Assembly: GCA_017427885.1 (NCBI GenBank)
Contig: JAFRRW010000017.1
Coordinates: forward strand, 62,001 to 126,000
Length of the DNA stretch: 64,000 nucleotides
Direction: 5' to 3'
Origin: Bacteroidales bacterium
GTDB lineage: Bacteria > Bacteroidota > Bacteroidia > Bacteroidales > UBA932
The position numbers and the translations under genes are program-made. Of the stretch, positions 35,082 to 43,498 are shown piece after piece (the stretch's first letter is position 1; each line of letters begins with the position of its first letter). A model generated the notes under the pieces. It was not told where the DNA came from and did no database searches. It worked only from the letters and a program-made list of their open reading frames with translations.

Positions 35082-36644
35082 TTATCGAGTCTCTCCTCTC
35101 ACGCTGCCGATCAGGCTCGGGGAGGAGAGACTTATGTTATCCACCCCGCAGGACGCAAGCCATTTCCTGGATTCCGTGTCAGAGGCCATCTCACCGCATA
35201 CTCCCACGGGAATACCCGCCTCTCCGGCCGCTGCTACGGTGATTTCTATAGCCTTCCTTACGGCCTGAGCCATCGGGTCGTACAGCCGTGCCACTCCGGG
35301 ATTTCCCCTGTCGGCGGCCATAACATACTGGATCAGGTCGTTGGTGCCGATGCTGAAAAACGCAGATTCCCTGGCAAGTTCCCCGGCCGTGAGGACAGCC
35401 GCCGGAGTTTCTATCATTATTCCCACGGGAAGGCCCGAGGCATGCGGAACGGACTCCGCAGCAAGTTCCGACTCCGCCTCCCGGACGATTTCCTTCACTC
35501 TACGCAGTTCGGCGCAGGTCGTTATCATAGGAAGCATCATCCAGACGATCCCGAAGGCTCCGGCCCGCAATATGGCACGGACCTGGGTTTTCAGCGTACC
35601 GGGATAATCCAGGGAAAGACGGACACCCCTGATTCCCAGGAACGGATTCTCTTCCCGGGGAAGTTCCCAATACGTGAGGGTCTTGTCCCCTCCGATGTCC
35701 AGGGTCCTTATGGTCAGCGGCCTGTTTCCGCATTCGAGGGCGGCCTGCCGATAAACGGCAAACTGCTCTTCCTCCGTGGGATGGTGGTCGGAATTCATGA
35801 ACAGGAACTCCGTACGGAACAGTCCGATACCTTCTGCTCCGGCATTCAGGGTCGCGCGTATGTCGTCGAGGGATCCGGCGTTGCCATATATCCTCACCGG
35901 CGTCCCGTCCTGTTTCAGGAGGGGCTCCTCCGCCGCAGGGGTCTGATGCGCGGCCCTTTCACTGAAGGCCTCCTCTTCCGCCTCGTCCGGCCGGACCGTC
36001 AGAATCCCCTCATATCCGTCCACCAACAGCCGGTCCCCGTCGCCTATGGAATTGATATCCACCCCGAAGAGGACAGGAATCCCTTTGCTGCGGGCGATGA
36101 TCGCCACGTGGCTCGTCAGGCTCCCCTTCCTGAGGATGAAGGCACGCACCCGGTTCAGGTCCATCGCGGCCACGTCGGAAGGAAAAAGTTCTTCTGAAAC
36201 TATTACGGCATCGCCGGGAAGACCGGCGAAAGGATTTTCTACATATCCCGACAGGCAATCCCTGAGAGCGCGGCACACATCCTTGACGTCATCGGCCCTG
36301 GCCCTCAGATATTCATCGTCTATGCCAGAAAAGAGGGCTGCAAGCCGTTCAGACGCAACTTCGACGGCCTCGACGGGAGTCTTACCCTCCGCGACGGCAG
36401 CGTCCAAGGTCTCCCTGAGCATTGGATCTTCGAGGATCTCCAGATGGGCAGCGAAGATGTCCCCCGCTCCTGCAGGCCCGCCTGCCCGGCACAGGTCCTC
36501 AAGTCTCCTGCGTTCGGCCTCGAACGCCTCATCAAGGGAAAGGACCGCCGACGTCCCGTTTTGGGATGGCACACGGCCCGGGACCAGGAAAGCCGTTCCG
36601 GAAGCGAACCCTTCGATCGACGTTATGCTCTTTAAGGTAAACAC
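35082..36644 (-). CDS. ptsI: PTS enzyme I (PEP-protein phosphotransferase)
   Basis: Enzyme I takes phosphate from PEP and passes it to HPr. At 520 residues it is shorter than the usual 570. The phospho-His lies in KGSLTSHVAIIARS (about residue 179), GAEGIGLFRTEFLFM and SIGTNDLIQYVMAADR are in the PEP-binding domain, and the catalytic Cys is in VGVCGEMASD (about 483). All catalytic parts are present, so the shortness comes from the N-terminal HPr-binding region and C-terminus. It is the last gene of mtlA-ptsH-ptsI, 7 bases after ptsH. Confidence 0.94.
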   Translation of the reverse strand: MFTLKSITSIEGFASGTAFLVPGRVPSQNGTSAVLSLDEAFEAERRRLEDLCRAGGPAGAGDIFAAHLEILEDPMLRETLDAAVAEGKTPVEAVEVASERLAALFSGIDDEYLRARADDVKDVCRALRDCLSGYVENPFAGLPGDAVIVSEELFPSDVAAMDLNRVRAFILRKGSLTSHVAIIARSKGIPVLFGVDINSIGDGDRLLVDGYEGILTVRPDEAEEEAFSERAAHQTPAAEEPLLKQDGTPVRIYGNAGSLDDIRATLNAGAEGIGLFRTEFLFMNSDHHPTEEEQFAVYRQAALECGNRPLTIRTLDIGGDKTLTYWELPREENPFLGIRGVRLSLDYPGTLKTQVRAILRAGAFGIVWMMLPMITTCAELRRVKEIVREAESELAAESVPHASGLPVGIMIETPAAVLTAGELARESAFFSIGTNDLIQYVMAADRGNPGVARLYDPMAQAVRKAIEITVAAAGEAGIPVGVCGEMASDTESRKWLASCGVDNISLSSPSLIGSVRGETR

Positions 36645-36651
36645 TTCAGAA

Positions 36652-36912
36652 TCAGTTGGACTTTTCGATTATCCCCACCACCGCATCCAGGGCTTCAGCC
36701 TCCTGAGGGCCGTCTGCGGCGACCTCCACCACCGTTCCTGCCTTGAGGCCGAGGGATAGGACGGAGAGCATGCCGGCCGCATTGACCTTCTTCATTGACG
36801 TGGCCAGGGTAACCGTCGTCCCGGCGAAGGACTTGACGGTATGGACCAGTTCTCCTGCGGGCCTTGCGTGGAGCCCGTCCGGGGAGGTGATGGTGACAGT
36901 CTTGGTTCTCAT
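36652..36912 (-). CDS. ptsH: PTS phosphocarrier HPr
   Basis: The 86-residue protein carries phosphate on His15 (SPDGLHARPA) from enzyme I to EIIA. The second half, VNAAGMLSVLSLGLKAGTVVEV, matches HPr, but the position equal to regulatory Ser46 (in the usual AKSL/KSIM) is Gly47, so control by an HPr kinase on that residue is not possible. It lies 14 bases after mtlA. Confidence 0.94.
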   Translation of the reverse strand: MRTKTVTITSPDGLHARPAGELVHTVKSFAGTTVTLATSMKKVNAAGMLSVLSLGLKAGTVVEVAADGPQEAEALDAVVGIIEKSN

Positions 36913-36926
36913 TTCAAAATAGACGC

Positions 36927-38708
36927 TTATTTCAACGCTTGATATATTTCTTCCGCGTCAGCGGTATGGGAAAGGCGGTCGAGCAGGGCCTCGTCCTCCA
37001 AAGCGGAAGAGATCCTGGCCAGGATGTCCAGGTGCTCGTCCCCCACCCCGGCTATGCCTATGACCAGGAAGGCCTTTTCCTCGCCGAAATCAACCCCTTC
37101 CGGGTACTGAAGGACCGAGATTCCGGACCTCAGGACCTTTCCCTTGGCCTCCGAAGTCCCGTGCGGAATGGCGATTCCCATACCCATATAGGTGGTGGTC
37201 AGGCGCTCCCTCTCCAGCATAGCCTCGGCATATCCGGGAGAGACGCATCCGGCGGATTCCAGCAGACGGCCCGCACGGAGTATGGCTTCATCCCTACCCT
37301 CGGATGGAAGGCCTGCTAGAATGCGCGGACGGGTCAGGAGTCCTTCCCCGGCCGGGTTTTCCGGTTGCGGAGCCTTCAGGCGTTCGACCAGGGCGTCCAG
37401 GGCGGGATCGGAAATGAAATTCGTAATACGGATGACTTCGTGGCCCTTAACCCTCTCCGCCAGAGTCCCCTGACAGACGACGAGGTCGGCATCGGCGGGT
37501 ATGGCATCCACCGCACTGTTGGTACAGAAGATGCCGTCTATGTGGTTCTTCAGGAGTTTGGCCTTGAAACGGGTGGCCCCGAGGGCGCTGGAACCCATCC
37601 CTGCGTCACAGGCGAAAACAATCTTCCTCACGGTCCCTTCAAGGTGCGGTAGTTCGGCCGGCTTTCCGTTGATATCATTGTCTTCTTCCTCATCCTGGAA
37701 GTCAGGCCTGGACTTGATCATGGGGATGGCTATGAGGAACGACACCGCCGTTCCGATCAATACACCAAGGATACCTACCAGCGTCCTGCCGCGCGGGGAC
37801 ATCAGGATGATCGAGATGAGGCTGCCCGGCGAGGCCGGGGCGACGAGTCCGAATCCAGTGATCGTAAAGAAATATAAGGCACAGATATTGCCGATCATAA
37901 CCGGCAGGAGCAGAATCGGCCTTGCCAGGACATAGGGAAAATATATCTCGTGGATGCCTCCAAAAAGCTGGATGACGGCTGCTCCCGGTGCTGACTGCTT
38001 TGTCATTCCCCTTCCGAACACCCAGCAGGCAAGGAGGATTCCGAGCCCCGGGCCCGGATTGGGATCGACCAGGAAGAGCATCGACTGACCGGCCTCTGCG
38101 GCCTGCTGAATGCCCAGCGGAGTCATTATCCCGTGATTCACCGCATTGTTCAGGAAAAGAACCTTGGCGGGATCCACCAGGACTGCCAGGAGAGGATTCA
38201 TCTTATGGGCAAGCATCCAGTTGACCCCGGCGCTCAGGAAGTTCGTCAGTCCCTCGACTATGTGGCCGATCAGAAGATACCCGGCTATTGCGAGCAGCAT
38301 CGCGATGATGCCGAGGGAGAAATTGTCCACCAGCATCTCGAACCCGGCCCCCACCTTACCTTCGACGAGGCGGTCGAACTTCTTTACGCACCATCCGGCC
38401 AGCGGCCCCATCAGCATCGCGCCCAGGAACATAGGCGTGTCCGTCCCGATGATAACGCCCATCGCCGCCACGGCGCCGGCCACTCCTCCCCGGTAACCTC
38501 CGACATTCTTTCCGGCAGTGAAGGCTATCAGCGTAGGCAACAGGTACTTCAGCATCGGCGAGACCATCTTTGCGATGTTCTCGTTGGGCCACCACCCTCC
38601 CTTGATGAAGATGGCGGTGATGAGACCCCACGCGATGAAGGCGCCGATATTTGGCATCACCATCGCGCTGAGGCTGCGGCCGAACCGTTGGATCCTGTCC
38701 TGAATCAT
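36927..38708 (-). CDS. mtlA: PTS mannitol-type transporter EIICBA
   Basis: The 593-residue protein imports and phosphorylates a hexitol, by family mannitol. Order: EIIC membrane domain to about residue 335 (MPNIGAFIAWGLITA, the GIHEIYFPY motif near 251), EIIB with phospho-Cys367 in IVFACDAGMGSSALG, and EIIA with phospho-His516 in GMGIAIPHGTSEAK. All three sites are intact. No mannitol-1-phosphate dehydrogenase lies nearby, so the name rests on similarity. Sugar PTS operons are uncommon in Bacteroidales, which suggests acquisition. Repeat copy D lies just upstream. Confidence 0.93.
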   Translation of the reverse strand: MIQDRIQRFGRSLSAMVMPNIGAFIAWGLITAIFIKGGWWPNENIAKMVSPMLKYLLPTLIAFTAGKNVGGYRGGVAGAVAAMGVIIGTDTPMFLGAMLMGPLAGWCVKKFDRLVEGKVGAGFEMLVDNFSLGIIAMLLAIAGYLLIGHIVEGLTNFLSAGVNWMLAHKMNPLLAVLVDPAKVLFLNNAVNHGIMTPLGIQQAAEAGQSMLFLVDPNPGPGLGILLACWVFGRGMTKQSAPGAAVIQLFGGIHEIYFPYVLARPILLLPVMIGNICALYFFTITGFGLVAPASPGSLISIILMSPRGRTLVGILGVLIGTAVSFLIAIPMIKSRPDFQDEEEDNDINGKPAELPHLEGTVRKIVFACDAGMGSSALGATRFKAKLLKNHIDGIFCTNSAVDAIPADADLVVCQGTLAERVKGHEVIRITNFISDPALDALVERLKAPQPENPAGEGLLTRPRILAGLPSEGRDEAILRAGRLLESAGCVSPGYAEAMLERERLTTTYMGMGIAIPHGTSEAKGKVLRSGISVLQYPEGVDFGEEKAFLVIGIAGVGDEHLDILARISSALEDEALLDRLSHTADAEEIYQALK

Positions 38709-38714
38709 CTTCTG

Positions 38715-38722
38715 CGAAGATA
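38715..38722 (-). promoter_or_regulatory. Possible -7 box TATCTTCG for the PTS operon
   Basis: TATCTTCG is one base from TAnnTTTG and lies 6 bases ahead of the mtlA ATG, between repeat D and the gene. A transcript from here would have almost no leader; no -33 element is seen. Weak call. Confidence 0.25.
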
Positions 38723-38744
38723 ATAAATTAATACCTGACCCGCC

Positions 38745-38843
38745 ACATTAAACATTGTCTCTTCAAGTGACTCTGCCACCCTCGGCAAGATGAGAGGGAG
38801 GGGCCGCGAAGCGGCGGCATCTTGAAGAGACAACGTTTAATGT
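38745..38843 (-). repeat. Variable-arm palindromic element, copy D (short core)
   Basis: Arms of 23 bases (38745-38767 and 38821-38843) pair at 22 positions around a 53-base core. The core matches copies A and B except that the 18-base unit holding the CCCAC/GTGGG mini-hairpin is missing, leaving GCCGC/GCGGC and CCCTC/GAGGG. It lies 10 bases after the stop of the outer-membrane protein gene and 36 before mtlA. The arms differ in sequence from those of the other copies. Confidence 0.9.
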
Positions 38844-38853
38844 CCGTATAGTC

Positions 38854-39336
38854 TTAGAATCTGTATCTCGCTCCCAGGGTTGGCATCAGCCCGTAGAGCC
38901 CTCCGGAATAGACCTCCCTGTCACCGAAGTGATAGCCTAACATAGGCCTGACGTCAAGGGAGACGGCCAGGGGGAAGGGGAAGGTGTATTCGATTCCCAG
39001 CTGCCCGCAGATTCCGAACATGAAGCCGGAAGGGTTGTTCCTGCTGTTGCATACGACGCCCAGTGCGGCGCCGGGACCGACATAGACCATCCATTCGCCC
39101 TGGGGAGTCCAGTCGGGATGGCCGATTTCCAAGTCATATATGGCCGTAGCCTTGAAACCGCCCTTGCCGAGGAAGTCCAGACCGAAGTCGGCCTCGATGA
39201 AGACGTCGGGCTTGACATAGTGCTGGTAACTCAGTTCCAAGCCATATCCGAACCTGGCGCCTACAGCCCTCTGCTGGGCGGATGCTACAGCAACCACGCA
39301 GAAAGCCAGAGCCAGGAGAACCAGTAGTCTTTTCAT
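38854..39336 (-). CDS. Small outer-membrane beta-barrel protein
   Basis: The 160-residue protein has a signal peptide (MKRLLVLLALAFCVVAVASAQQ) and alternating strands with a terminal aromatic (GARYRF), as in small outer-membrane barrels of about eight strands. It matches no named protein I know. Its start is 12 bases after rnfA, so it is probably read with the Rnf operon, whose last gene it would be; repeat D follows. Confidence 0.72.
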   Translation of the reverse strand: MKRLLVLLALAFCVVAVASAQQRAVGARFGYGLELSYQHYVKPDVFIEADFGLDFLGKGGFKATAIYDLEIGHPDWTPQGEWMVYVGPGAALGVVCNSRNNPSGFMFGICGQLGIEYTFPFPLAVSLDVRPMLGYHFGDREVYSGGLYGLMPTLGARYRF

Positions 39337-39348
39337 TTCAAAAAACTG

Positions 39349-39951
39349 TTAAACGATTCCTGAGAAACCCATGAACGCAAGGGCGAGGATGCCTATCGTG
39401 ATGAAGGCGATGGGGACACCCTTGAAATCCTTGGGGACGTCATTGAGGGCTAGATGCTCGCGGAGTCCGGCGAAAAGCACCATGGCAAGGCCGTATCCGA
39501 GAGCGGTCGCGAAAGAATAGACCACGGCTTCGCCGAGGTTCAGCATATGGGAAGGCCCTCCTCCGAAGGTAAACTGCTTGGTCACCACGTTGATGGCTAC
39601 GCCGAGGACGGCGCAGTTGGTGGTGATCAGGGGCAGGTATATTCCCAGGGCCTGGTAGAGGGAAGGACTCACCTTCTTGAGCACTATCTCCACCATCTGC
39701 ACAAGGGCGGCGATCACCAGGATGAACGCTATCGTCTGGAGGAAGCCGAGGCCAAGGGGAAGAAGGAGATACTTGTTGAGGAGGTAGGTTACCAGGGTTG
39801 CCAGCGTCATCACGAAGCACACGGCCATTGACATTCCGGTTGCCGTGGAGAGCTTGTTGGAAACCCCTATGAAAGGACAGGTGCCCAGGAACTGGGCCAG
39901 CATTATGTTGTTGACGAAGATCGCCGAAACTATTATGAACAGGTACTCCAT
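39349..39951 (-). CDS. rnfA: Rnf complex subunit RnfA
   Basis: RnfA is a six-helix membrane subunit of the ferredoxin:NAD+ oxidoreductase that pumps Na+ or H+. The 200-residue protein begins YLFIIVSAIFVNNIMLAQFLGTCPFIG, where the Cys near 25 is one of the conserved membrane Fe-S ligands, and has the second Cys block LPLITTNCAVLGVA. It is homologous to RnfE, next door, in inverted topology. Four bases separate it from rnfE. Confidence 0.96.
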   Translation of the reverse strand: MEYLFIIVSAIFVNNIMLAQFLGTCPFIGVSNKLSTATGMSMAVCFVMTLATLVTYLLNKYLLLPLGLGFLQTIAFILVIAALVQMVEIVLKKVSPSLYQALGIYLPLITTNCAVLGVAINVVTKQFTFGGGPSHMLNLGEAVVYSFATALGYGLAMVLFAGLREHLALNDVPKDFKGVPIAFITIGILALAFMGFSGIV

Positions 39952-39955
39952 AGCC

Positions 39956-40546
39956 TTACTTCTTCAGATATTTGTTGAAAAGGACCATCAGGTAGCCCAT
40001 GCACAGGAAGGCTCCGGGAGCCATCACGAAGGCGAGGATCCCGTCGCCGGAGATGAATTTCCAGCCGAAGACGGAACCGGTGCCGAGGATTTCCCGAACC
40101 ATTCCGAGTACTGTGAGGGAGATGATGAAGCCCGCTCCTACCCCGAGACCGTCGAGGGCGGAATCGAGGATGCCGTTCTTGCCCGCAAAAGCCTCGGCGC
40201 GGCCGAGGACGATGCAGTTCACCACGATGAGGGGTATGAACACTCCCAGGGCGCTGTAGATGGCCGGAGTGTAGGCCTGCATCAGAAGCTGGAGCACGGT
40301 CACGAAGGTGGCTATGACCACAATATAAACGGGAATGTGAACCTTGTCGGGCACGAACCTGGCGATGGCCGAGATGGCCATGTTCGAAAGGACGAGCACG
40401 AAAAGGGTGGCCAGTCCCATGCTGAGGCCGTTGATGGCCGACGTGGTGGTGGCCAGGGTGGGGCACAGGCCCAGGAGGAGGACGTAGGTGGGGTTCTCCT
40501 TCACGAGGCCTCTGGTGAATGTCTGCAGTCTGTTATTCATTTCCAT
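39956..40546 (-). CDS. rnfE: Rnf complex subunit RnfE
   Basis: The 196-residue membrane subunit starts with FTRGLVKENPTYVLLLGLCPTLATTTSA, the conserved RnfE/NqrD opening with its Cys, and has the second Cys block FIPLIVVNCIVLGRAEAFA. With RnfA it holds the intramembrane Fe-S centre. It overlaps rnfG by 14 bases. Confidence 0.96.
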   Translation of the reverse strand: MEMNNRLQTFTRGLVKENPTYVLLLGLCPTLATTTSAINGLSMGLATLFVLVLSNMAISAIARFVPDKVHIPVYIVVIATFVTVLQLLMQAYTPAIYSALGVFIPLIVVNCIVLGRAEAFAGKNGILDSALDGLGVGAGFIISLTVLGMVREILGTGSVFGWKFISGDGILAFVMAPGAFLCMGYLMVLFNKYLKK

Positions 40547-41093
40547 CCTCCTTTGCCAATGATTTAACTAAATCCACGGCCTGTTTCACCGCTTCGGTGT
40601 AGGCCCTGGAGGTGATGGTGGAAGCTGTAATGGCGTCCACGTCCCCGTGGTCTTTCTTGACGGCCAGTATCTTTTCTGGACCGAAGTTCTTCCACTGCTC
40701 CGTGAAAACGGGATCGGTGGTGCATTTGGCCCCGAGTCCGGGAGTCTCGGTGTGGGAAAGGACGGAAGTGTTGTACACCGTCCCGTCGGGAAGGACGCCT
40801 ACCATAAGTGTCAGGGGGCCTCCGAAACCGGACGTGGTGGATTTCACGGCATATGCCGTCACAGCCCCTCCGGCGTTATATTCATAGTATTCAAGATCTC
40901 CCTCCGTCTTCGCTCCGGAAAGCTCCCCTCCCTCGGGAAGGACAGCCTTGATGGAGTCAGACAGTATCTTCGCGTTGGTCTGGTCTATGGGCTCCTTGGT
41001 CATGGCGTAAATCCCTCCAAGGACGGCGGAGCAGGCCAGGCAGGTCAGGGTCAGGCAGAGGACCATGTTCAAAAGGTTCGATTTCGCAGCCAT
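40533..41093 (-). CDS. rnfG: Rnf complex subunit RnfG, FMN-binding
   Basis: The 186-residue protein has one N-terminal membrane anchor and an FMN-binding domain outside it, normally carrying FMN bound covalently to Thr by ApbE. The attachment block reads DAITASTITSRAYTEAV, where the usual form is S-G-A/S-T-x-T-S, so the Gly before the A/S-T is Ala here; the acceptor Thr itself is kept. The block LSHTETPGLGAKC is also conserved. No apbE lies in the window. It lies two bases after rnfD. Confidence 0.93.
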   Translation of the reverse strand: MAAKSNLLNMVLCLTLTCLACSAVLGGIYAMTKEPIDQTNAKILSDSIKAVLPEGGELSGAKTEGDLEYYEYNAGGAVTAYAVKSTTSGFGGPLTLMVGVLPDGTVYNTSVLSHTETPGLGAKCTTDPVFTEQWKNFGPEKILAVKKDHGDVDAITASTITSRAYTEAVKQAVDLVKSLAKEDGNE

Positions 41094-41095
41094 AC

Positions 41096-42079
41096 CTATG
41101 CCCTCCCGTATTTCTTATGGTGGAACCAATTGTTGATAAGGGGAACGAAGGCGTTCATCACAAGGATGGCGAAGGACATTCCTTCCGGATATGAACCGAA
41201 ATACCTTATCATCATCGTGATGAATCCTATGCCCACTCCGAAGAGGATTCCTCCCTTTTCGGTCATCGGGGAGGTCACGTAGTCAGTGGCCATGAAGCAG
41301 GAACCGAGGATCATACCTCCGGTGAGGAGGTTGAACAGGGGGTCGGTGAAACGCAAGGGGTCGCAGAGCCAGAATATCAGGGACACGAGGGCCACGGTAC
41401 CCCAGATGGAAAGGGTGATGTGAGGCTTGATGACTTTCCTGACAATGAGATAGACGAAACCGAGCAGGAGTGCCAGGGCTGAAATCTCTCCGGCGGACCC
41501 GCCCAGGTTGGCGAAAAGCATGCTTCCGTAGGAATAACCTCCGGCCGACATTATGTCGGGAACCGAGGCACCCTGGAGGAGACCCTCCTTGATGGCCCCA
41601 AGAGGGGTGGCTCCTGTCACGGCGTCAACTCCGAAAAGCCCCTTGGGCATCTCCCAATGCGTCATATACGTAGGGAAGGACACCAGGAGGAACACGCGGC
41701 CGGCTATCGCGGGATTGAACACGTTCTGCCCGAGGCCGCCGAAGGTCATCTTGGTGACACCGATGGCGAAGAGGGCTCCCAGGAAAACCACCCACCAGGG
41801 AGTGGTGGAAGGGAGGTTCATCGCCATGAGGAGGCCGGTGACCACGGCGGAAAGGTCCGCGACGGTACTCGGCCTGTGAAGCATATACTTCGTGATGAGA
41901 TATTCGATGGACACGCACGACAGCACGCTGACCGCGAGGACCAGGAGCTCCTTCCAGCCGTAGAAGACCACGGAGACCAGGACGGCGGGCAGCAGGGCTA
42001 TCACGACGTCCCGCATCAGCCTCTTCGTGGAGAGGTCCGAATGCAGATGGGGCGACGGGGATACCAGTAATTTATTCAT
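41096..42079 (-). CDS. rnfD: Rnf complex subunit RnfD
   Basis: The 327-residue polytopic subunit also carries covalent FMN; the acceptor Thr lies in VTGATPLGAIKEG, a perfect form of the motif. The N-terminus (SPSPHLHSDLSTKRLMRDV) and GGLGQNVFNPAIAGRVFLL are typical of RnfD/NqrB. It sits between rnfC and rnfG in the standard BCDGEA order. Confidence 0.95.
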   Translation of the reverse strand: MNKLLVSPSPHLHSDLSTKRLMRDVVIALLPAVLVSVVFYGWKELLVLAVSVLSCVSIEYLITKYMLHRPSTVADLSAVVTGLLMAMNLPSTTPWWVVFLGALFAIGVTKMTFGGLGQNVFNPAIAGRVFLLVSFPTYMTHWEMPKGLFGVDAVTGATPLGAIKEGLLQGASVPDIMSAGGYSYGSMLFANLGGSAGEISALALLLGFVYLIVRKVIKPHITLSIWGTVALVSLIFWLCDPLRFTDPLFNLLTGGMILGSCFMATDYVTSPMTEKGGILFGVGIGFITMMIRYFGSYPEGMSFAILVMNAFVPLINNWFHHKKYGRA

Positions 42080-42100
42080 CGTTCTTTCAATGTTTTAGCG

Positions 42101-43498
42101 TTATTTGGCAGGCTGTCCTGCGACAGCGGCGGCAGCTTTGGCGGCCGCGGCCCTGGCTTTGATAATGCCCATTACCTGCTGCTTGCCCGTGCGTATGATG
42201 TCGAGCAGGGGCAAGCCGGCAGGGCAGGAGTACAGGCAGCAGCCGCACTCTATGCAGTCCTGGGCGGCATTGGCTTCGAGCTCATCGCTCATACCGGCCT
42301 TGGTGAACCGGAAGAGCAGGAAGGGCTCCAGGCCCATAGGACAGGCGTCGGAGCATTTACCGCAACGGATGCAATGGGTTTCGGGCATCCTCCTGGTCTG
42401 CTCCTCGGTAAGGACGAGAAGGCCGGAAGTACCCTTCACCGTAGCCGCATCCAGGTTGGAAACGGCCTTTCCCATCATCGGGCCTCCGCTGATCACCTTG
42501 GCCGCAGAATCCGGAAGGCCTCCGCAGCGCTCGAGGACGAAGGAAATGGGCGTCCCTATCCTGACCTCGCAGTTGTGCTGGACGGGAAGGCAGTTCCCCG
42601 TAACCGTCATCGTGTTGCTCACCAGTGGCTTGTTCTTCTGAACGGCCTCATAGACCGCGAACGCGGTGGCGACGTTCTGGACGACGGCTCCCACGTCGAT
42701 GGGCAGGCCCCCGGAGGGAACCTGGCGGTGCATCACGGCGTCGATGAGCTGTTTCTCGCCGCCTTCGGGATATTTGGTCTGCATCGCGAGGACGGTAATG
42801 CCGGCATATTTCGGCGAATGGGCGGCAAGGGTCCTTACCACCTCCTCCATATGGGCTATGTCCTCAGGCTTGTTGTCTTCGATGGCTATCGTGGCCTTGT
42901 CCACCCCGAGCACCTGCTTGATTATGGCAGTTCCGATGACGACCTGCTCAGCCCTCTCGAGCATATAGCGGTAGTTGCAGGTGAGATAGGGCTCGCATTC
43001 GCAGCCGTTGATTATCAGCATCTCGCACTTCTTGCCGGGAGGAGGGGAAAGTTTCACCTGGGTGGGGAAGGTGGCTCCGCCGAGACCGACGATCCCGCCG
43101 AGGCGGATCTTGTCCATAATGGCGGCGTTGTCATCGGGGAAATCCCTTACGATGTCTCCCGAAAGGTCCACTCCCTCAACCCATTCGTCTCCCTCGACCG
43201 CTATCTCAACGGTATTCTGGCCGTTGCCGGCGAGATCCTTGACGGGTCCTATGGACTTGACCGTACCGGAAACCGGGGAATGTATGAAAGCGGAGACGAA
43301 GCCTCCGGGTTCGGCGATCACCTGTCCGGCCTTCACCTTGTCACCGACAGCGACCACCGGCTTGGCCGGGGCCCCTATATGCTGTGACATAGACACGTAT
43401 ACGACTGGGGGCAGGGGCAGGATCTCGATGGGGCATTCCCTGGAAATCTTATTGTCGTGCGGATGGATTCCGCCTATTGAAAATGTTCTCTTGCTCAT
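42101..43498 (-). CDS. rnfC: Rnf complex subunit RnfC
   Basis: RnfC is the peripheral subunit that exchanges electrons with NAD+. The 465-residue protein has a barrel-like N-terminus (TFSIGGIHPHDNK), a Gly-rich NADH/FMN region (GGIVGLGGATFPTQVKL) and two [4Fe-4S] motifs, CIRCGKCSDACP and CIECGCCLYSCP, near residues 375 and 413. An Ala-rich tail ends the protein. It overlaps rnfB by four bases. Confidence 0.96.
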   Translation of the reverse strand: MSKRTFSIGGIHPHDNKISRECPIEILPLPPVVYVSMSQHIGAPAKPVVAVGDKVKAGQVIAEPGGFVSAFIHSPVSGTVKSIGPVKDLAGNGQNTVEIAVEGDEWVEGVDLSGDIVRDFPDDNAAIMDKIRLGGIVGLGGATFPTQVKLSPPPGKKCEMLIINGCECEPYLTCNYRYMLERAEQVVIGTAIIKQVLGVDKATIAIEDNKPEDIAHMEEVVRTLAAHSPKYAGITVLAMQTKYPEGGEKQLIDAVMHRQVPSGGLPIDVGAVVQNVATAFAVYEAVQKNKPLVSNTMTVTGNCLPVQHNCEVRIGTPISFVLERCGGLPDSAAKVISGGPMMGKAVSNLDAATVKGTSGLLVLTEEQTRRMPETHCIRCGKCSDACPMGLEPFLLFRFTKAGMSDELEANAAQDCIECGCCLYSCPAGLPLLDIIRTGKQQVMGIIKARAAAAKAAAAVAGQPAK

